Shown here piece after piece: positions 7,837-17,043 of a stretch of 45,656 bases of DNA (position 1 is the first letter of the stretch; each line of letters opens with the position of its first letter). This DNA comes from Spirochaetales bacterium (GTDB lineage Bacteria; Spirochaetota; Spirochaetia; Treponematales; Treponemataceae). The position numbers and the translations under genes are program-made. The stretch spans positions 1-45,656 of the forward strand of contig JAQXNX010000015.1 in the NCBI GenBank assembly GCA_029098225.1, given 5' to 3'. The notes below the pieces were generated by a model. That model did not search any database. It worked only from the letters and a program-made list of their open reading frames with translations, and was not told the origin of the DNA.

Positions 7837-8649
7837 ATGGATTCACTTACTTTTCTTTATAAAACAGTATCTGGAAGAATATGCTTAAAACTTCTTGCTT
7901 CGCGTCCAGTTTCAAAAATCTGTGGAGTTTTTCTTGATTCACGAATTTCTTCTTTTATAATAAAAGGATTTGTCCGCAAAAATAAAATTAACCTTGATGA
8001 ATATCAGACAGAGGGAATAAAAACTTTTAATGAATTTTTCAGAAGAAAAATAAAAGACGGACGACGTAACTTTGATATGGAATCTTCGCATTTATGCGCT
8101 CCATGTGATGGTCTTCTGTCTGTATGGACAATTAAAGAAAATAAAGTTATTCCTGTAAAGCAAAGTTTATACACAATTTTATCTCTCCTAAAAAATGAAG
8201 AACTCGCTGCTGAATACAACAATGGCTTATGTCTGGTTTTCCGGCTTTGTGTTGATAATTATCATAGATATTGTTATGCAGATTCAGGAGCAAAAAGTAA
8301 AAATATTTTTATTCCCGGAAAGCTTCATACAGTAAGACCTATAGCTTTAGAAACAATTCCTGTATTTACAGAAAACTGTCGGGAATATACAACTATAGAA
8401 AGTCCATCATTTGGAAAAATTGTTCAAATGGAAGTTGGCGCAATGCTTGTTGGAAGAATTGTGAATATTGAAGAAGAAGGTTTTGCTGAACGAGGAAAAG
8501 AAAAAGGCTTTTTTGAATATGGCGGCTCTACTATCATTCTCCTTTTAAAAGAAAATTCTGTATTAATAAATCAGGAAATAATTCAAAACTCTCAAAACGG
8601 AATTGAAACTCCGGTAAAAATGGGCGAGATGATTGGTGTAAAAAAATGA
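7837..8649 (+). CDS. psd: Phosphatidylserine decarboxylase proenzyme
   Basis: Converts phosphatidylserine to phosphatidylethanolamine with a pyruvoyl cofactor made by self-cleavage. The cleavage site is GGST at residues 229-232 (Ser231 becomes the pyruvoyl group), a variant of the usual LGST seen in clostridial-type enzymes. The proposed catalytic triad partners are present as Asp91 (APCDG) and His143 (DNYHRY). The 270-residue length is normal. It is the last gene of a three-gene phospholipid operon and is followed by a terminator. No strong Shine-Dalgarno precedes the ATG, which suggests translational coupling to pssA. Confidence 0.93.
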   Translation: MDSLTFLYKTVSGRICLKLLASRPVSKICGVFLDSRISSFIIKGFVRKNKINLDEYQTEGIKTFNEFFRRKIKDGRRNFDMESSHLCAPCDGLLSVWTIKENKVIPVKQSLYTILSLLKNEELAAEYNNGLCLVFRLCVDNYHRYCYADSGAKSKNIFIPGKLHTVRPIALETIPVFTENCREYTTIESPSFGKIVQMEVGAMLVGRIVNIEEEGFAERGKEKGFFEYGGSTIILLLKENSVLINQEIIQNSQNGIETPVKMGEMIGVKK

Positions 8650-8676
8650 ACTAACAATCGATAGTTAGTTTTTTTT
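8649..8676 (+). terminator. Terminator of the phospholipid operon
   Basis: AACTAAC (8649-8655) pairs with GTTAGTT (8664-8670) across an 8-nt loop and a further T run follows. The stem overlaps the psd stop codon. The opposite strand also has a short T-rich tail, so it may serve the convergent gene in part. Confidence 0.7.
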
Positions 8677-8680
8677 CTAA

Positions 8681-9445
8681 TTATTCATTTTCCCATTTCT
8701 TAAAAAGATAACGCGCTTTTCCTTCTGTAATGCTTCCATATTCAATTGACTCTTTAGGACAATTTGAAATACAAGCCATACAATGCGTACAATTTTTTCC
8801 CCAGACAGGCTTTTTTTCTATTATGGAAATATTATTCAATGGACAAAGTTTTGCACATTTTCCGCAGCCAATACAGGAATCTTTTACATAAAAATCTTTA
8901 GCAGTTAGTTTTAATTTTATCCATATCGGTGTAAATGGAAGAATAATCAGACATTCAAAAATAAATACATGACGCGATTTTAATTTTTCACCTGTTATAA
9001 TACTTTGTGAAATTTGAAAGATTTTTTCTTTGGCACAAGCAATTCTTTGTTTTACAGTTTCTGCATTCTGCATAGGATAAGCATCGCTTGCTATATAATT
9101 TCTTGGCATAATAATATCAGCAGAACCTCTATAAACTAAATGCTTTTTTCGACACAAAGCTTTTGCAAGAACACTTGCACAACCGCTATAACCGCCGCTT
9201 GTAAAAATAAAGTAAATATTTTTATTCCCGGACAATTTTACTTTCTTTAGAAATCTGTTCATAAAATATGGTATTTCACAAACATAAATTGGAGCGCAGA
9301 TTACAAAAGGTTTTTCTGAATAAATTTCAGAATAATCAGATTTCTGAATTTTTGTAAGCAAATTCAGATAATTATCATCTGTAAGCCTTGCTATTTCTTT
9401 TGCTGTAAATTCAGTATTTCCTGTAGCCGAAAAATATAAAATCAT
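8681..9445 (-). CDS. EFR1 family ferrodoxin (flavodoxin domain plus two 4Fe-4S clusters)
   Basis: A 254-residue cytoplasmic electron-transfer protein. The N-terminal part is a short flavodoxin domain, starting ILYFSATGNTE, with the FMN phosphate loop. The C-terminal part carries two ferredoxin-type cluster motifs, CIGCGKCAKLCP (near residue 192) and CTHCMACISNCP (near residue 221). This arrangement is the EFR1 family of anaerobes; its partners are not known. Its start codon overlaps the stop of the upstream cyclase gene (ATGA), so the two proteins are likely made together, which hints at a redox input connected with cyclic-nucleotide signalling. Confidence 0.88.
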   Translation of the reverse strand: MILYFSATGNTEFTAKEIARLTDDNYLNLLTKIQKSDYSEIYSEKPFVICAPIYVCEIPYFMNRFLKKVKLSGNKNIYFIFTSGGYSGCASVLAKALCRKKHLVYRGSADIIMPRNYIASDAYPMQNAETVKQRIACAKEKIFQISQSIITGEKLKSRHVFIFECLIILPFTPIWIKLKLTAKDFYVKDSCIGCGKCAKLCPLNNISIIEKKPVWGKNCTHCMACISNCPKESIEYGSITEGKARYLFKKWENE

Positions 9446-10962
9446 ATTGTATAAACCTTCATTTGTTCTGTTTTACCCCGAATCTGGGCATCATCTATAA
9501 ATTTAAATTGTTCATTTTTATTTTCTGATTTTATTCTGTTTACCGTTTCTTCAGATAAAAGTAAATCAACTTTATATGTTTTACATAAAGATTCAATTCG
9601 GCTTGCAGTATTAACGGTATCTCCAATTACTGTATATTCCATCCGGTTTTCAGCACCAATTGTTCCGGCAAATACTGAGCCAGTATGAATTCCAATTCCG
9701 AATTTAATTTCAGGGAATCCTTCATTCGTAAATTGTCCGTTAATTTCTAAAAGAGCTTTTCTCATTTCAATTGCTGCAGCAAGTGCATCATTACTGTGAT
9801 TAGAAGAAGAAACTGGAGCACCAAAAATTGCCATAATAGAATCACCAATATATTTATTAATTATTCCATGATGATTTGTAATACATTTTCCAAGTGAGGT
9901 AAAATATCGGTTTAAAAGGGAAACGACATCTTGAGCAGACATTTTTTCACTCATTGCAGTAAAGCTGCGGATATCGCAGAACAGAACTGTAACTTCACGA
10001 ACTTCTCCACCTCGTTCTATTTCTTTAGTTTCTTTCATAAGATAATCGCGAACTTCAGGATCTACAATTTTACCAAAGGTATCCCGCATAAATTCTTTTT
10101 CTTCCAGAGAAATGGCCATGTCATTAAAACTGTCTGCAAGCAGTCCCAGCTCATCTGCAGTAACGACATCTACTTTAGTTTTATAATCTCCGTCTTTTAT
10201 TCTTCGGGCAGTTTCTGTAAGTTTAGAAAGCGGATTTAATATTATTTTAGAAAGCGAAAAAGTTATAACTATAGAAAAGAAAAGAAACATTGATGAAATT
10301 ATTACAAGACTTATCTGAATACTTTCTCCACTTCTTAACTGTGTAAAAATATGATTAGCAAGCAGCATGCTTATTGGAAAAACAGAAGAAACCATACAGC
10401 AATAAACAAGAAGATGCGAAAAATGAGGGTTCACAGAATGCTTTGAATGCTGAATATGTCCGTTAGGAAAAATCTTTGGAAGAAGCAAAGTTCTATTTAA
10501 CAGCTCAATACCTAGAAATGAAATTGTATAAGCTGTCATTCCAGAAATTAACGCAAACGCCCAGCTGGAAATTAAAATATATGAAATATGAATTCCAAGT
10601 TTAACTTTTGCATAAATTACAAAAGGAATTTCAATAAAGTAATATACGTTCCAGCCTATTACAGAGGAAAGTGAAAATACGGAAGGAATTTCCGCAACAG
10701 ATTTTAGTATTTTATCATCTTCATTTAAATTTCTTCGTGAATAATTTAAACAGAAAACTGTAGGAACTAAAAAAGCAGCAACAAGAGAAATGTTAGAAAG
10801 CTTATTAGAATTTAAAAAAGATTCCCACTTAACTATATTTTCAATATCCCCCATAGGAAATCTGATTATTGAAGGAACAACAACTGCAATAATATTTGCA
10901 AGTATTACAACAAGACCAAAAAACCAGGTAACATGCTTAATATACTTTTTATCAATTTGCAT
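9442..10962 (-). CDS. Membrane-bound class III adenylate/guanylate cyclase with HAMP domain
   Basis: A 506-residue protein with about six N-terminal helices (to about residue 240), a HAMP linker (about 240-292) and a C-terminal class III cyclase domain (about 318-506). Metal-binding Asp residues lie in LFCDIRSFTAMSEK and KYIGDSIMAIFG, and the transition-state Asn/Arg pair in DTVNTASRIE. The Lys before YIGD fits an adenylate rather than a guanylate cyclase, so cAMP is the likely product. Unlike the second cyclase of this window, it has no periplasmic ligand domain; the helices themselves would be the sensor. It is first in an operon with the EFR1 gene. Confidence 0.9.
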   Translation of the reverse strand: MQIDKKYIKHVTWFFGLVVILANIIAVVVPSIIRFPMGDIENIVKWESFLNSNKLSNISLVAAFLVPTVFCLNYSRRNLNEDDKILKSVAEIPSVFSLSSVIGWNVYYFIEIPFVIYAKVKLGIHISYILISSWAFALISGMTAYTISFLGIELLNRTLLLPKIFPNGHIQHSKHSVNPHFSHLLVYCCMVSSVFPISMLLANHIFTQLRSGESIQISLVIISSMFLFFSIVITFSLSKIILNPLSKLTETARRIKDGDYKTKVDVVTADELGLLADSFNDMAISLEEKEFMRDTFGKIVDPEVRDYLMKETKEIERGGEVREVTVLFCDIRSFTAMSEKMSAQDVVSLLNRYFTSLGKCITNHHGIINKYIGDSIMAIFGAPVSSSNHSNDALAAAIEMRKALLEINGQFTNEGFPEIKFGIGIHTGSVFAGTIGAENRMEYTVIGDTVNTASRIESLCKTYKVDLLLSEETVNRIKSENKNEQFKFIDDAQIRGKTEQMKVYTI

Positions 10963-11004
10963 AATATATAATTATACCACAGATTTTTCTATTTTCATAT
11001 TATT

Positions 11005-11979
11005 TTAGATTTCGCTTATAGGAATATGATAAACGGAACCGCATTTACGGCAGATTACTTCGAGCGGATCAGGACCATTTTTTCTTATATCATCCAGATC
11101 TTTAGCCGGTAAACCGCGGATGTGTTCTATGTAATAATCTTTACTGCACGGACAGTCAAAAACTATATCACGCTTCATAGTAATAATCGGGTTAAATTCC
11201 CGGAACAAACCAATAATAATATCTTCAGAATCAACTTCGTCTTCGCTGTAAAGCAAACCTATACTCGGGCAGGCACGGAAAGCATTTTCCACACGGCGTA
11301 ACAAATCTTCTTCATCTTTATCTTCTTCCTGATGACTGTCTACCTGAGAACCTAATTCTGCTGTACCGCCAGTCTTTGGCATAATCTGAATGTACATGGC
11401 ACCAGCCCCAACTACCCTGCCTGCCTTATCAAACTGAATGCTTGAATTAAAGGCTGTGTTAATCTGTTCACTCTGGGCAAAATAACTTGCAAAGTCCTGT
11501 GCAATATTTTCACCGTCAACATCTACGGTTGAAGATTGAGGATACTTATCATCCTTATGGATTCGGGAAAAGGTTATATTTCCCGGTCCAAGGAAAGGTT
11601 TAAGATTCCAGTTTTCCAGAGGCTTATCTATCTGAATATGTTCGTTTTCAAGATAGCTTCTTACATAGCCGGTTGAATCAGCTTCTACCGTATAGCCTTC
11701 TGCAGGGCCGGTTCCCTCAAAACGAATCAAAGTGTGTTCCATATCCTTCATCATTGGAATTGTAAGGGCACCGCAAAGGCTGGCCTGACCAAGAATATAG
11801 GTTTCAAGAATCCCCAAATTGTGCTGGGCTCTCATCTGGTTTACAAATCTTGTTCCGTGAAAAAGTGCTCCGCGGATTCGACCATCAGCCATTGTAAAAA
11901 TGCGAAGCTGGTCGGCTTCAATTTTATCTAAGTGAGCAGAAAGCTCTTTATCTGTAATTTGTGCTTTAATCATAAACAT
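11005..11979 (-). CDS. hslO: Hsp33 redox-regulated chaperone
   Basis: A cytoplasmic holdase activated by oxidative unfolding and loss of zinc. The N-terminal domain shows the expected blocks (MADGRIRGALFHGT, LGQASLCGAL, FEGTGPAEG). The C-terminal zinc switch has all four cysteines: CPC near residue 276 and CRKC near residue 310, the family spacing. At 324 residues it is slightly long, owing to an acidic insertion (EEDKDEEDLL) around residue 220. The start could be this ATG or the one two codons later. Divergent from thrS, sharing a 77-bp intergenic region. Confidence 0.94.
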   Translation of the reverse strand: MFMIKAQITDKELSAHLDKIEADQLRIFTMADGRIRGALFHGTRFVNQMRAQHNLGILETYILGQASLCGALTIPMMKDMEHTLIRFEGTGPAEGYTVEADSTGYVRSYLENEHIQIDKPLENWNLKPFLGPGNITFSRIHKDDKYPQSSTVDVDGENIAQDFASYFAQSEQINTAFNSSIQFDKAGRVVGAGAMYIQIMPKTGGTAELGSQVDSHQEEDKDEEDLLRRVENAFRACPSIGLLYSEDEVDSEDIIIGLFREFNPIITMKRDIVFDCPCSKDYYIEHIRGLPAKDLDDIRKNGPDPLEVICRKCGSVYHIPISEI

Positions 11980-11994
11980 AATATAGTAGATTTA

Positions 11995-12023
11995 TTGAAT
12001 ACTTACAATCAAAGCGCTATAAT
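11995..12023 (+). promoter_or_regulatory. Sigma-70-type promoter of thrS
   Basis: TTGAAT (11995-12000), a 17-bp spacer and a perfect TATAAT (12018-12023). The predicted start near 12030 gives a 27-nt leader containing a GAGGT Shine-Dalgarno; there is no room for a T-box. Confidence 0.65.
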
Positions 12024-12056
12024 AGGAAAACATTTTTAAATTAAAGAGGTACAAAA

Positions 12057-13811
12057 ATGGCTATTGATGAACACTTGCAGACTGTAAGACACAGCTGCGC
12101 TCACGTGATGGCAGAAGCTATTTTGAAGCTTTACCCGGGCACAAAGATTGCTATCGGACCTGCTATCGAAAACGGATTTTACTATGACTTTGAATTCCCA
12201 ACCGAAACCAAGTTCACCGAGACCGATTTTGCTACCGTTGAAAAGGAAATGAGACGTATTCTCAGCGAACCTCATGAGTTTGTTCGTAAGGAAGTTTCTA
12301 AGGAAGAGGCTCTTAAGCTTTTCGCAGACCAGCCTTATAAAATTGAACTGATTAACGATTTGCCGGAAGGTGAAACCATCTCTACATATGAGCAGGACGG
12401 TTTCCTTGACCTTTGTCGTGGTCCACACGTAGCAAGCACAAAAGAAATCAACGGACAGGCATTCAAGCTTGACCGCGTTGCCGGTGCTTACTGGCGTGGT
12501 GACTCAAACCGCTCTATGCTTACCCGCGTATACGCTCTCTGTTTTGAAAAGCCAAATGATCTTAAAGATTATCTTGCTATGCTTGCAGAAGCTGAAAAGC
12601 GCGATCACCGTAAACTTGGTCAGGAAATGGATCTCTTCCACCTTGACCCTGAAGATCCTGGTCAGATTTTCTGGCATCCAAACGGATGGACTATCTACAC
12701 TGTTATGCAGGACTATATGAGAAAGATGGTTCGCCGCGACGGCTATCAGGAAGTAAATACTCCGGCTATCATGCCACGCACTCTCTGGGAGCGCTCTGGT
12801 CACTGGGGACACTATCAGCAGAATATGTTTATCACAGAAAGTGAAAAGCGCATGTTCGCTATTAAGCCTATGAACTGTCCTGGTGCCCTTGAGATTTTCA
12901 AGAGCCGCCAGCGTTCTTATAAGGATTTGCCACTCCGTCTCGCTGAGTTTGGTCACGATGTCCGCAACGAGCCAAGTGGAACTCTCCACGGTGTAATGCG
13001 TGTTCGCGGCTTTGTTCAGGATGATGCTCATATTCTTTGTACAGAAGAGCAGATTGGACCAGAAGTAGCAAAGTTCTGTAAACTTTTGAAACAAGTTTAT
13101 CATGACTTTGGTTTCAATGACCTTGTAGTAAAATTCTCTACAATGCCGGAAGATCATGTTGGTGACCTTGCAACCTGGGAAAGAGCAGAAAAAGGACTAG
13201 CTGATGCCTGTCACGAAGCAGGTCTTGAATACGAGATTCAGCCTGGTGAAGGTGCCTTCTATGGTCCAAAGCTTGAGTTTAAGCTTTACGACTGCATCGG
13301 CCGTGAATGGCAGTGCGGTACAATTCAGGTAGACTATCAGCTGCCGTCTAGCGAGCGCCTTGACGCTACTTACATTGGTGCTGATAACCAGAAACATCAC
13401 CCGGTAATGCTTCACCGCGCTATCCTCGGTTCTTTCGAGCGCTTCCTTGGTATCCTCATTGAAAACTTTGCAGGTAACTTCCCTACCTGGCTTGCATTTG
13501 AGCAGGCAGCAATTGTACCTGTTTCTAATGATTTTGATGATTATGCTAAGAAGGTTTATGAAGCTTTGATTGGTGCAGATATCCGTGCAAATGCATACCT
13601 TTCAAATGAAAACATGAGAAACAAGATCAAGACAATCACTAAGGAACACAAAACTCCTTATATCCTGATTGTTGGTGAAAATGAACAGAAGGAAGGTACT
13701 GTAACCGTTCGCTTCCGCCAGAACAGCGGTCTTGAACAGAAGACAATGAAGATTGAAGAATTCATTACTTATGTTCAGAAGAAGAACGAAGAAAAAGGTG
13801 TAACAATCTAA
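12057..13811 (+). CDS. thrS: Threonine--tRNA ligase (no TGS domain)
   Basis: Class II synthetase that charges tRNA-Thr. The N-terminus starts directly in the editing domain ([11 protein letters not shown], the HxxxH zinc-like site, and LCRGPH), so the TGS domain found in E. coli ThrRS is absent, giving 584 instead of about 640 residues; Borrelia ThrRS has the same build. The catalytic core shows [10 protein letters not shown], the motif 2 region with [25 protein letters not shown], and motif 3 in [18 protein letters not shown]. The anticodon-binding domain closes the protein. A good promoter and Shine-Dalgarno precede it. The DUF2971 gene starts 3 bp after the stop. Confidence 0.97.
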   Translation: MAIDEHLQTVRHSCAHVMAEAILKLYPGTKIAIGPAIENGFYYDFEFPTETKFTETDFATVEKEMRRILSEPHEFVRKEVSKEEALKLFADQPYKIELINDLPEGETISTYEQDGFLDLCRGPHVASTKEINGQAFKLDRVAGAYWRGDSNRSMLTRVYALCFEKPNDLKDYLAMLAEAEKRDHRKLGQEMDLFHLDPEDPGQIFWHPNGWTIYTVMQDYMRKMVRRDGYQEVNTPAIMPRTLWERSGHWGHYQQNMFITESEKRMFAIKPMNCPGALEIFKSRQRSYKDLPLRLAEFGHDVRNEPSGTLHGVMRVRGFVQDDAHILCTEEQIGPEVAKFCKLLKQVYHDFGFNDLVVKFSTMPEDHVGDLATWERAEKGLADACHEAGLEYEIQPGEGAFYGPKLEFKLYDCIGREWQCGTIQVDYQLPSSERLDATYIGADNQKHHPVMLHRAILGSFERFLGILIENFAGNFPTWLAFEQAAIVPVSNDFDDYAKKVYEALIGADIRANAYLSNENMRNKIKTITKEHKTPYILIVGENEQKEGTVTVRFRQNSGLEQKTMKIEEFITYVQKKNEEKGVTI

Positions 13812-13814
13812 AAA

Positions 13815-14654
13815 ATGAGCAGCTGCATAGAAAACATAGATAAGCTATATCACTATACGGACTTTAATGCCATGCGGGGTATAATTACAAACGGAGAAAT
13901 CTGGCTTTGGAATTTACGCCGCATGAATGATAGGGAAGAAATGCAGTATTTTATAAAAGAGTTAAAGATTGCGGTAAAAAAGCAGCTTCAAAACTCAGAA
14001 TATGACTGCATGGAAAAACTTTTCTCAAATAACCTTAAAGACTTTGATAAGCTTTCAAGTTATGCAGCCTGCTTTAGTGAATATGCAGACGATGCTGCTC
14101 AATGGGCACGCTATGCAAAAAATGGAATGGGCGTTTGCATTGCTTTTAATAAAGAGCTTTTATCAAAAATTGGAGATGAAGGCCGCACACCTCTTTGTCG
14201 TGTAAACTATTCGCGTAATTGCGATGAACTGGAAATTGTAAAAGAAATTTCCGGATTAATTCACGAAAGCATTGCAAATTCTCAATCCAGCAATAACGAG
14301 AAAATTCACGAGGTCTTTAACAGACTAATTTCAAGTTCGCCACTTTTTAAGCATCCTTCTTTTATAAGCGAAAAAGAATACAGGCTTGTATCTCTTCCTT
14401 ATAATATAAATGAATATCTTGGTGAGCCTCATTTTTTTGTTGAAGAAACAAATATAAAAAAATATTATATTCTGAACCTTAAAAAAGTCTGCCAGAACAT
14501 GAATATTCCATATACCAATCTTTTTGAAGAAATCTGCATTGGTCCTCAGGCACGTGTTACAAAAGAAGTTCTTTCGGACTATTTTGAAGCCACAGGCTGT
14601 AAAGAGCTTTGTAAAAAAATAAAAATTTCAGAATGCCCGCTCAGAAGATTTTAG
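13815..14654 (+). CDS. DUF2971 domain protein
   Basis: A 279-residue soluble protein. The opening LYHYTDFNAMRGIITNGEIW, followed by NLRRMNDREEMQYF and later CFSEYADDAAQWARYAKNGMGVCIAF, is the signature of DUF2971, a domain of unknown function scattered through bacterial accessory genomes. The visible pattern (Tyr-His-Tyr, then W...Y...G) recalls ADP-ribosyltransferase-fold proteins, but I cannot establish a catalytic triad. It begins 3 bp after thrS with only a weak ribosome site, so translation is probably coupled to thrS, an unusual partner. Codon use is more AT-rich than in thrS, which would agree with a later arrival. Confidence 0.8.
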   Translation: MSSCIENIDKLYHYTDFNAMRGIITNGEIWLWNLRRMNDREEMQYFIKELKIAVKKQLQNSEYDCMEKLFSNNLKDFDKLSSYAACFSEYADDAAQWARYAKNGMGVCIAFNKELLSKIGDEGRTPLCRVNYSRNCDELEIVKEISGLIHESIANSQSSNNEKIHEVFNRLISSSPLFKHPSFISEKEYRLVSLPYNINEYLGEPHFFVEETNIKKYYILNLKKVCQNMNIPYTNLFEEICIGPQARVTKEVLSDYFEATGCKELCKKIKISECPLRRF

Positions 14655-14655
14655 A

Positions 14656-14684
14656 TTGAATTACTAATCTTTTTTCTATATAAT
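14656..14684 (+). promoter_or_regulatory. Sigma-70-type promoter of icd
   Basis: TTGAAT (14656-14661), 17-bp spacer, TATAAT (14679-14684). The ATG of icd lies only 10 bp after the -10 box, predicting a leader of about 0-5 nt. It overlaps the end of the DUF2971 gene (stop at 14652-14654) by two bases at most. Confidence 0.6.
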
Positions 14685-14694
14685 AACTTCCATT

Positions 14695-15891
14695 ATGGCA
14701 AAAATACAGATGAAGAACGCAATCGCCGAACTTGACGGTGATGAGATGACCAGAGTTTTGTGGAAGGTTATAAAAGATGAACTTCTTTTACCTTATGTTG
14801 ATTTGAAGACTGAATATTTTGACTTAGGACTTAAAAGCCGCGATGATTCAGACGACAAAATTACTTACGCTGCTGCTGATGCAATTAAACGCCTTCATGT
14901 TGGCGTAAAATGTGCAACAATAACATCTAACCAGGCGCGAGTAGAAGAATACAAACTTAAGCAGCTTACTCCAAGCCCTAACGGAATAATCCGTGCAGAA
15001 CTTGACGGCACAGTTTTCCGCGAGCCTATTTTTGTAAAAAATATTCATGGTACTGTTAGTTGCTGGAAAAAGCCGATTGTTCTTGGACGACATGCTTATG
15101 GTGATGTTTATAAAAACTGTGAAATTAAATGCCCTACTGCAGGAAAAGCAGAGCTTGTTTTTACAGGTGTAGATGGAAAAGAAATCCGCAAAACTATTAT
15201 GGATATGAAAGGCCCTGGAATAATTCAGGGTATTCACAATCTTGATAATTCTATAGAAAGTTTTGCACGCTGCTGCTTTACATATGCACTTGATAGAAAA
15301 ATCAGTGTTTGGTTTGGCGCAAAAGATACAATTTCTAAAACTTATGACGGAAACTTTAAGTCAATTTTCCAGAGAGTTTTTGATGAAGAGTACAAAGAAA
15401 AATTTGAAGCAGCAGGTATTGAATATTTCTACACTTTAATTGATGACGCTGTAGCCCGCGTTATGAGAAGCGAAGGCGGATTCATGTGGGCAACAAAAAA
15501 TTATGACGGCGACGTAATGAGTGATATGATTGCTTCAGCATGTGGAAGTCTTGCAATGATGACATCTGTTCTTGTAAGCCCAGATGGAAACTTTGAATAC
15601 GAAGCAAGTCATGGAACTGTTCAGAAACACTATTACCGCTATCTTAAAGGCGAAAAAACTTCAACTAATCCTGTAGCTACAATTTTTGCCTGGACAGGTG
15701 CACTTGCAAAGCGTGGTGAACTCGACGGAACTCCAGAGCTAGTAGACTTTGCAAAACGCCTTGAAAAAGCAACATTACAGACTATAGAAGAAGGCTACAT
15801 GACAGGAGACATTGCACGCATTGCTGAACCAGCTGCAAAAGAAGTCCTTGATTCATGGAAGTTTATTGAAGCTATCAGAAGCAGATTATAA
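14695..15891 (+). CDS. icd: NADP-dependent isocitrate dehydrogenase (eukaryotic-like type)
   Basis: Oxidatively decarboxylates isocitrate to 2-oxoglutarate, here probably to feed glutamate synthesis rather than a full TCA cycle. The 398-residue sequence belongs to the homodimeric type found in eukaryotes and some bacteria, not the E. coli type: [50 protein letters not shown], and the NADP-binding region with [18 protein letters not shown]. The isocitrate-binding Thr-Ser-Asn and Arg residues are present. There is no Shine-Dalgarno before the ATG and the promoter is immediately upstream, pointing to a leaderless transcript. A strong terminator follows. Confidence 0.95.
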   Translation: MAKIQMKNAIAELDGDEMTRVLWKVIKDELLLPYVDLKTEYFDLGLKSRDDSDDKITYAAADAIKRLHVGVKCATITSNQARVEEYKLKQLTPSPNGIIRAELDGTVFREPIFVKNIHGTVSCWKKPIVLGRHAYGDVYKNCEIKCPTAGKAELVFTGVDGKEIRKTIMDMKGPGIIQGIHNLDNSIESFARCCFTYALDRKISVWFGAKDTISKTYDGNFKSIFQRVFDEEYKEKFEAAGIEYFYTLIDDAVARVMRSEGGFMWATKNYDGDVMSDMIASACGSLAMMTSVLVSPDGNFEYEASHGTVQKHYYRYLKGEKTSTNPVATIFAWTGALAKRGELDGTPELVDFAKRLEKATLQTIEEGYMTGDIARIAEPAAKEVLDSWKFIEAIRSRL

Positions 15892-15931
15892 TTTACAGAC
15901 AGTTATAAAAATTTATAATTTGTTTTTACTA

Positions 15932-15961
15932 AAAAAGCGGCTGTTTTTCAGCCGCTTTTTT
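15932..15961 (+). terminator. Terminator of icd
   Basis: A perfect 12-bp stem, AAAAAGCGGCTG (15932-15943) with CAGCCGCTTTTT (15949-15960), around a five-T loop. The T-rich right arm makes it bidirectional in principle. Confidence 0.92.
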
Positions 15962-16002
15962 GTTGACTTCATAATATTTCGGCTTTAAAATAAAATAGAT
16001 TT

Positions 16003-17031
16003 ATGAAAGGAAAAATAAAAAAAGTAAAAATTCTCTCTGTTATAATTTTCGCAGTAACAATAATTTTTCTATTTACATTTCTTATTATTACTCAAAAGAA
16101 TAATAAAAAAACTGAAGCACCAAAAGATAACAAACTGATTCTTGGTTTTTCACAAATAGGCTCCGAGAGCGCCTGGCGAACACGAAATACTCAGTCAATA
16201 TTTGAAGCCGCAGAAGAAAATGATATACAGATAATTTTTGATGACGCTCAGCAAAAGCAGGAAAATCAGTTAAAGGCAATTCGTTCCTTTATAGTTTACC
16301 AGGTAGATGTAATTGCTTTTGTTCCAATAGTAGAAGATGGCTGGGACAATGTTCTTACAGAAGCAAAAGAAGCTGGAATTCCGGTTATTCTTGTAGATCG
16401 TCAGATAAATGCCGATCCTTCACTTTATGCAGGATTTCTGGGAGAAGATGGACTGGAAGAAGGACGACGGGCGGCACGTTTTCTTGTTAATAAATGTAAA
16501 AACAGAAAAAGTACTATAAATATTTATGAAATGTCTGGAACAGAAAATTCCTCAGTTGTTCGGGATCGTGCAAATGGCTTCCGTGAAATAATTAATGCAA
16601 ATCCAAAATTCAAGATTATTCATTCCGAAGACGGTGATTTTCTTCGCTCACGTGGAAAAGAAATTGCAGAAAACCTTATATCTAAAAGCAACAGAAAAGA
16701 CGGACTATTTTTTGAGAATCAGAAAATAGATGTTGTTTATTCCCATAATGATTCAATGACGCTTGGTATGCTGGATTCTATAGAAAATTTTGGAGTGAAT
16801 ACAAAAAACACAATCATAATAAGTGTTGATGCAGAACAAAAATCAATAGATGCACTAACGGCAGGAAAACTTAATTGCGTTGTTGAATGCAATCCTAATC
16901 TTGGACCTAAGCTCATGGAGCTTGTAAAAGAAATAGCAGAGGGAAACACAATTCCACGAATAACCTACAACACAGAAACAGTTTTTACAGAAAATGATGA
17001 TTTTTCTACATATGAACCGCGTGGTTATTAG
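16003..17031 (+). CDS. Membrane-anchored YtfQ-like sugar-binding protein (sensor component)
   Basis: A type I periplasmic binding protein of the sugar class, 342 residues. One N-terminal hydrophobic helix (about 10-30) lacks a lipobox or clear cleavage site, so it is probably anchored in the inner membrane. The mature part starts LILGFSQIGSESAWR and continues with YtfQ-like blocks (VDVIAFVPIVEDGWD, GIPVILVDRQI, YSHNDSMTLGMLDSIE). It is encoded 12 bp before a YesM-type kinase and an AraC-type regulator, the arrangement in which such a protein presents sugar to the kinase. A separate YtfQ-like protein serves the ABC importer 6 kb downstream. Galactofuranose-like ligands are a family-level guess. 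Confidence 0.85.
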   Translation: MKGKIKKVKILSVIIFAVTIIFLFTFLIITQKNNKKTEAPKDNKLILGFSQIGSESAWRTRNTQSIFEAAEENDIQIIFDDAQQKQENQLKAIRSFIVYQVDVIAFVPIVEDGWDNVLTEAKEAGIPVILVDRQINADPSLYAGFLGEDGLEEGRRAARFLVNKCKNRKSTINIYEMSGTENSSVVRDRANGFREIINANPKFKIIHSEDGDFLRSRGKEIAENLISKSNRKDGLFFENQKIDVVYSHNDSMTLGMLDSIENFGVNTKNTIIISVDAEQKSIDALTAGKLNCVVECNPNLGPKLMELVKEIAEGNTIPRITYNTETVFTENDDFSTYEPRGY

Positions 17032-17043
17032 CGGAGGCAGAAA

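Noticed and set aside
12504..13157. 217-codon open frame antisense to thrS
   Set aside because: Shadow of a clear thrS; no start signals and no protein-like motif.
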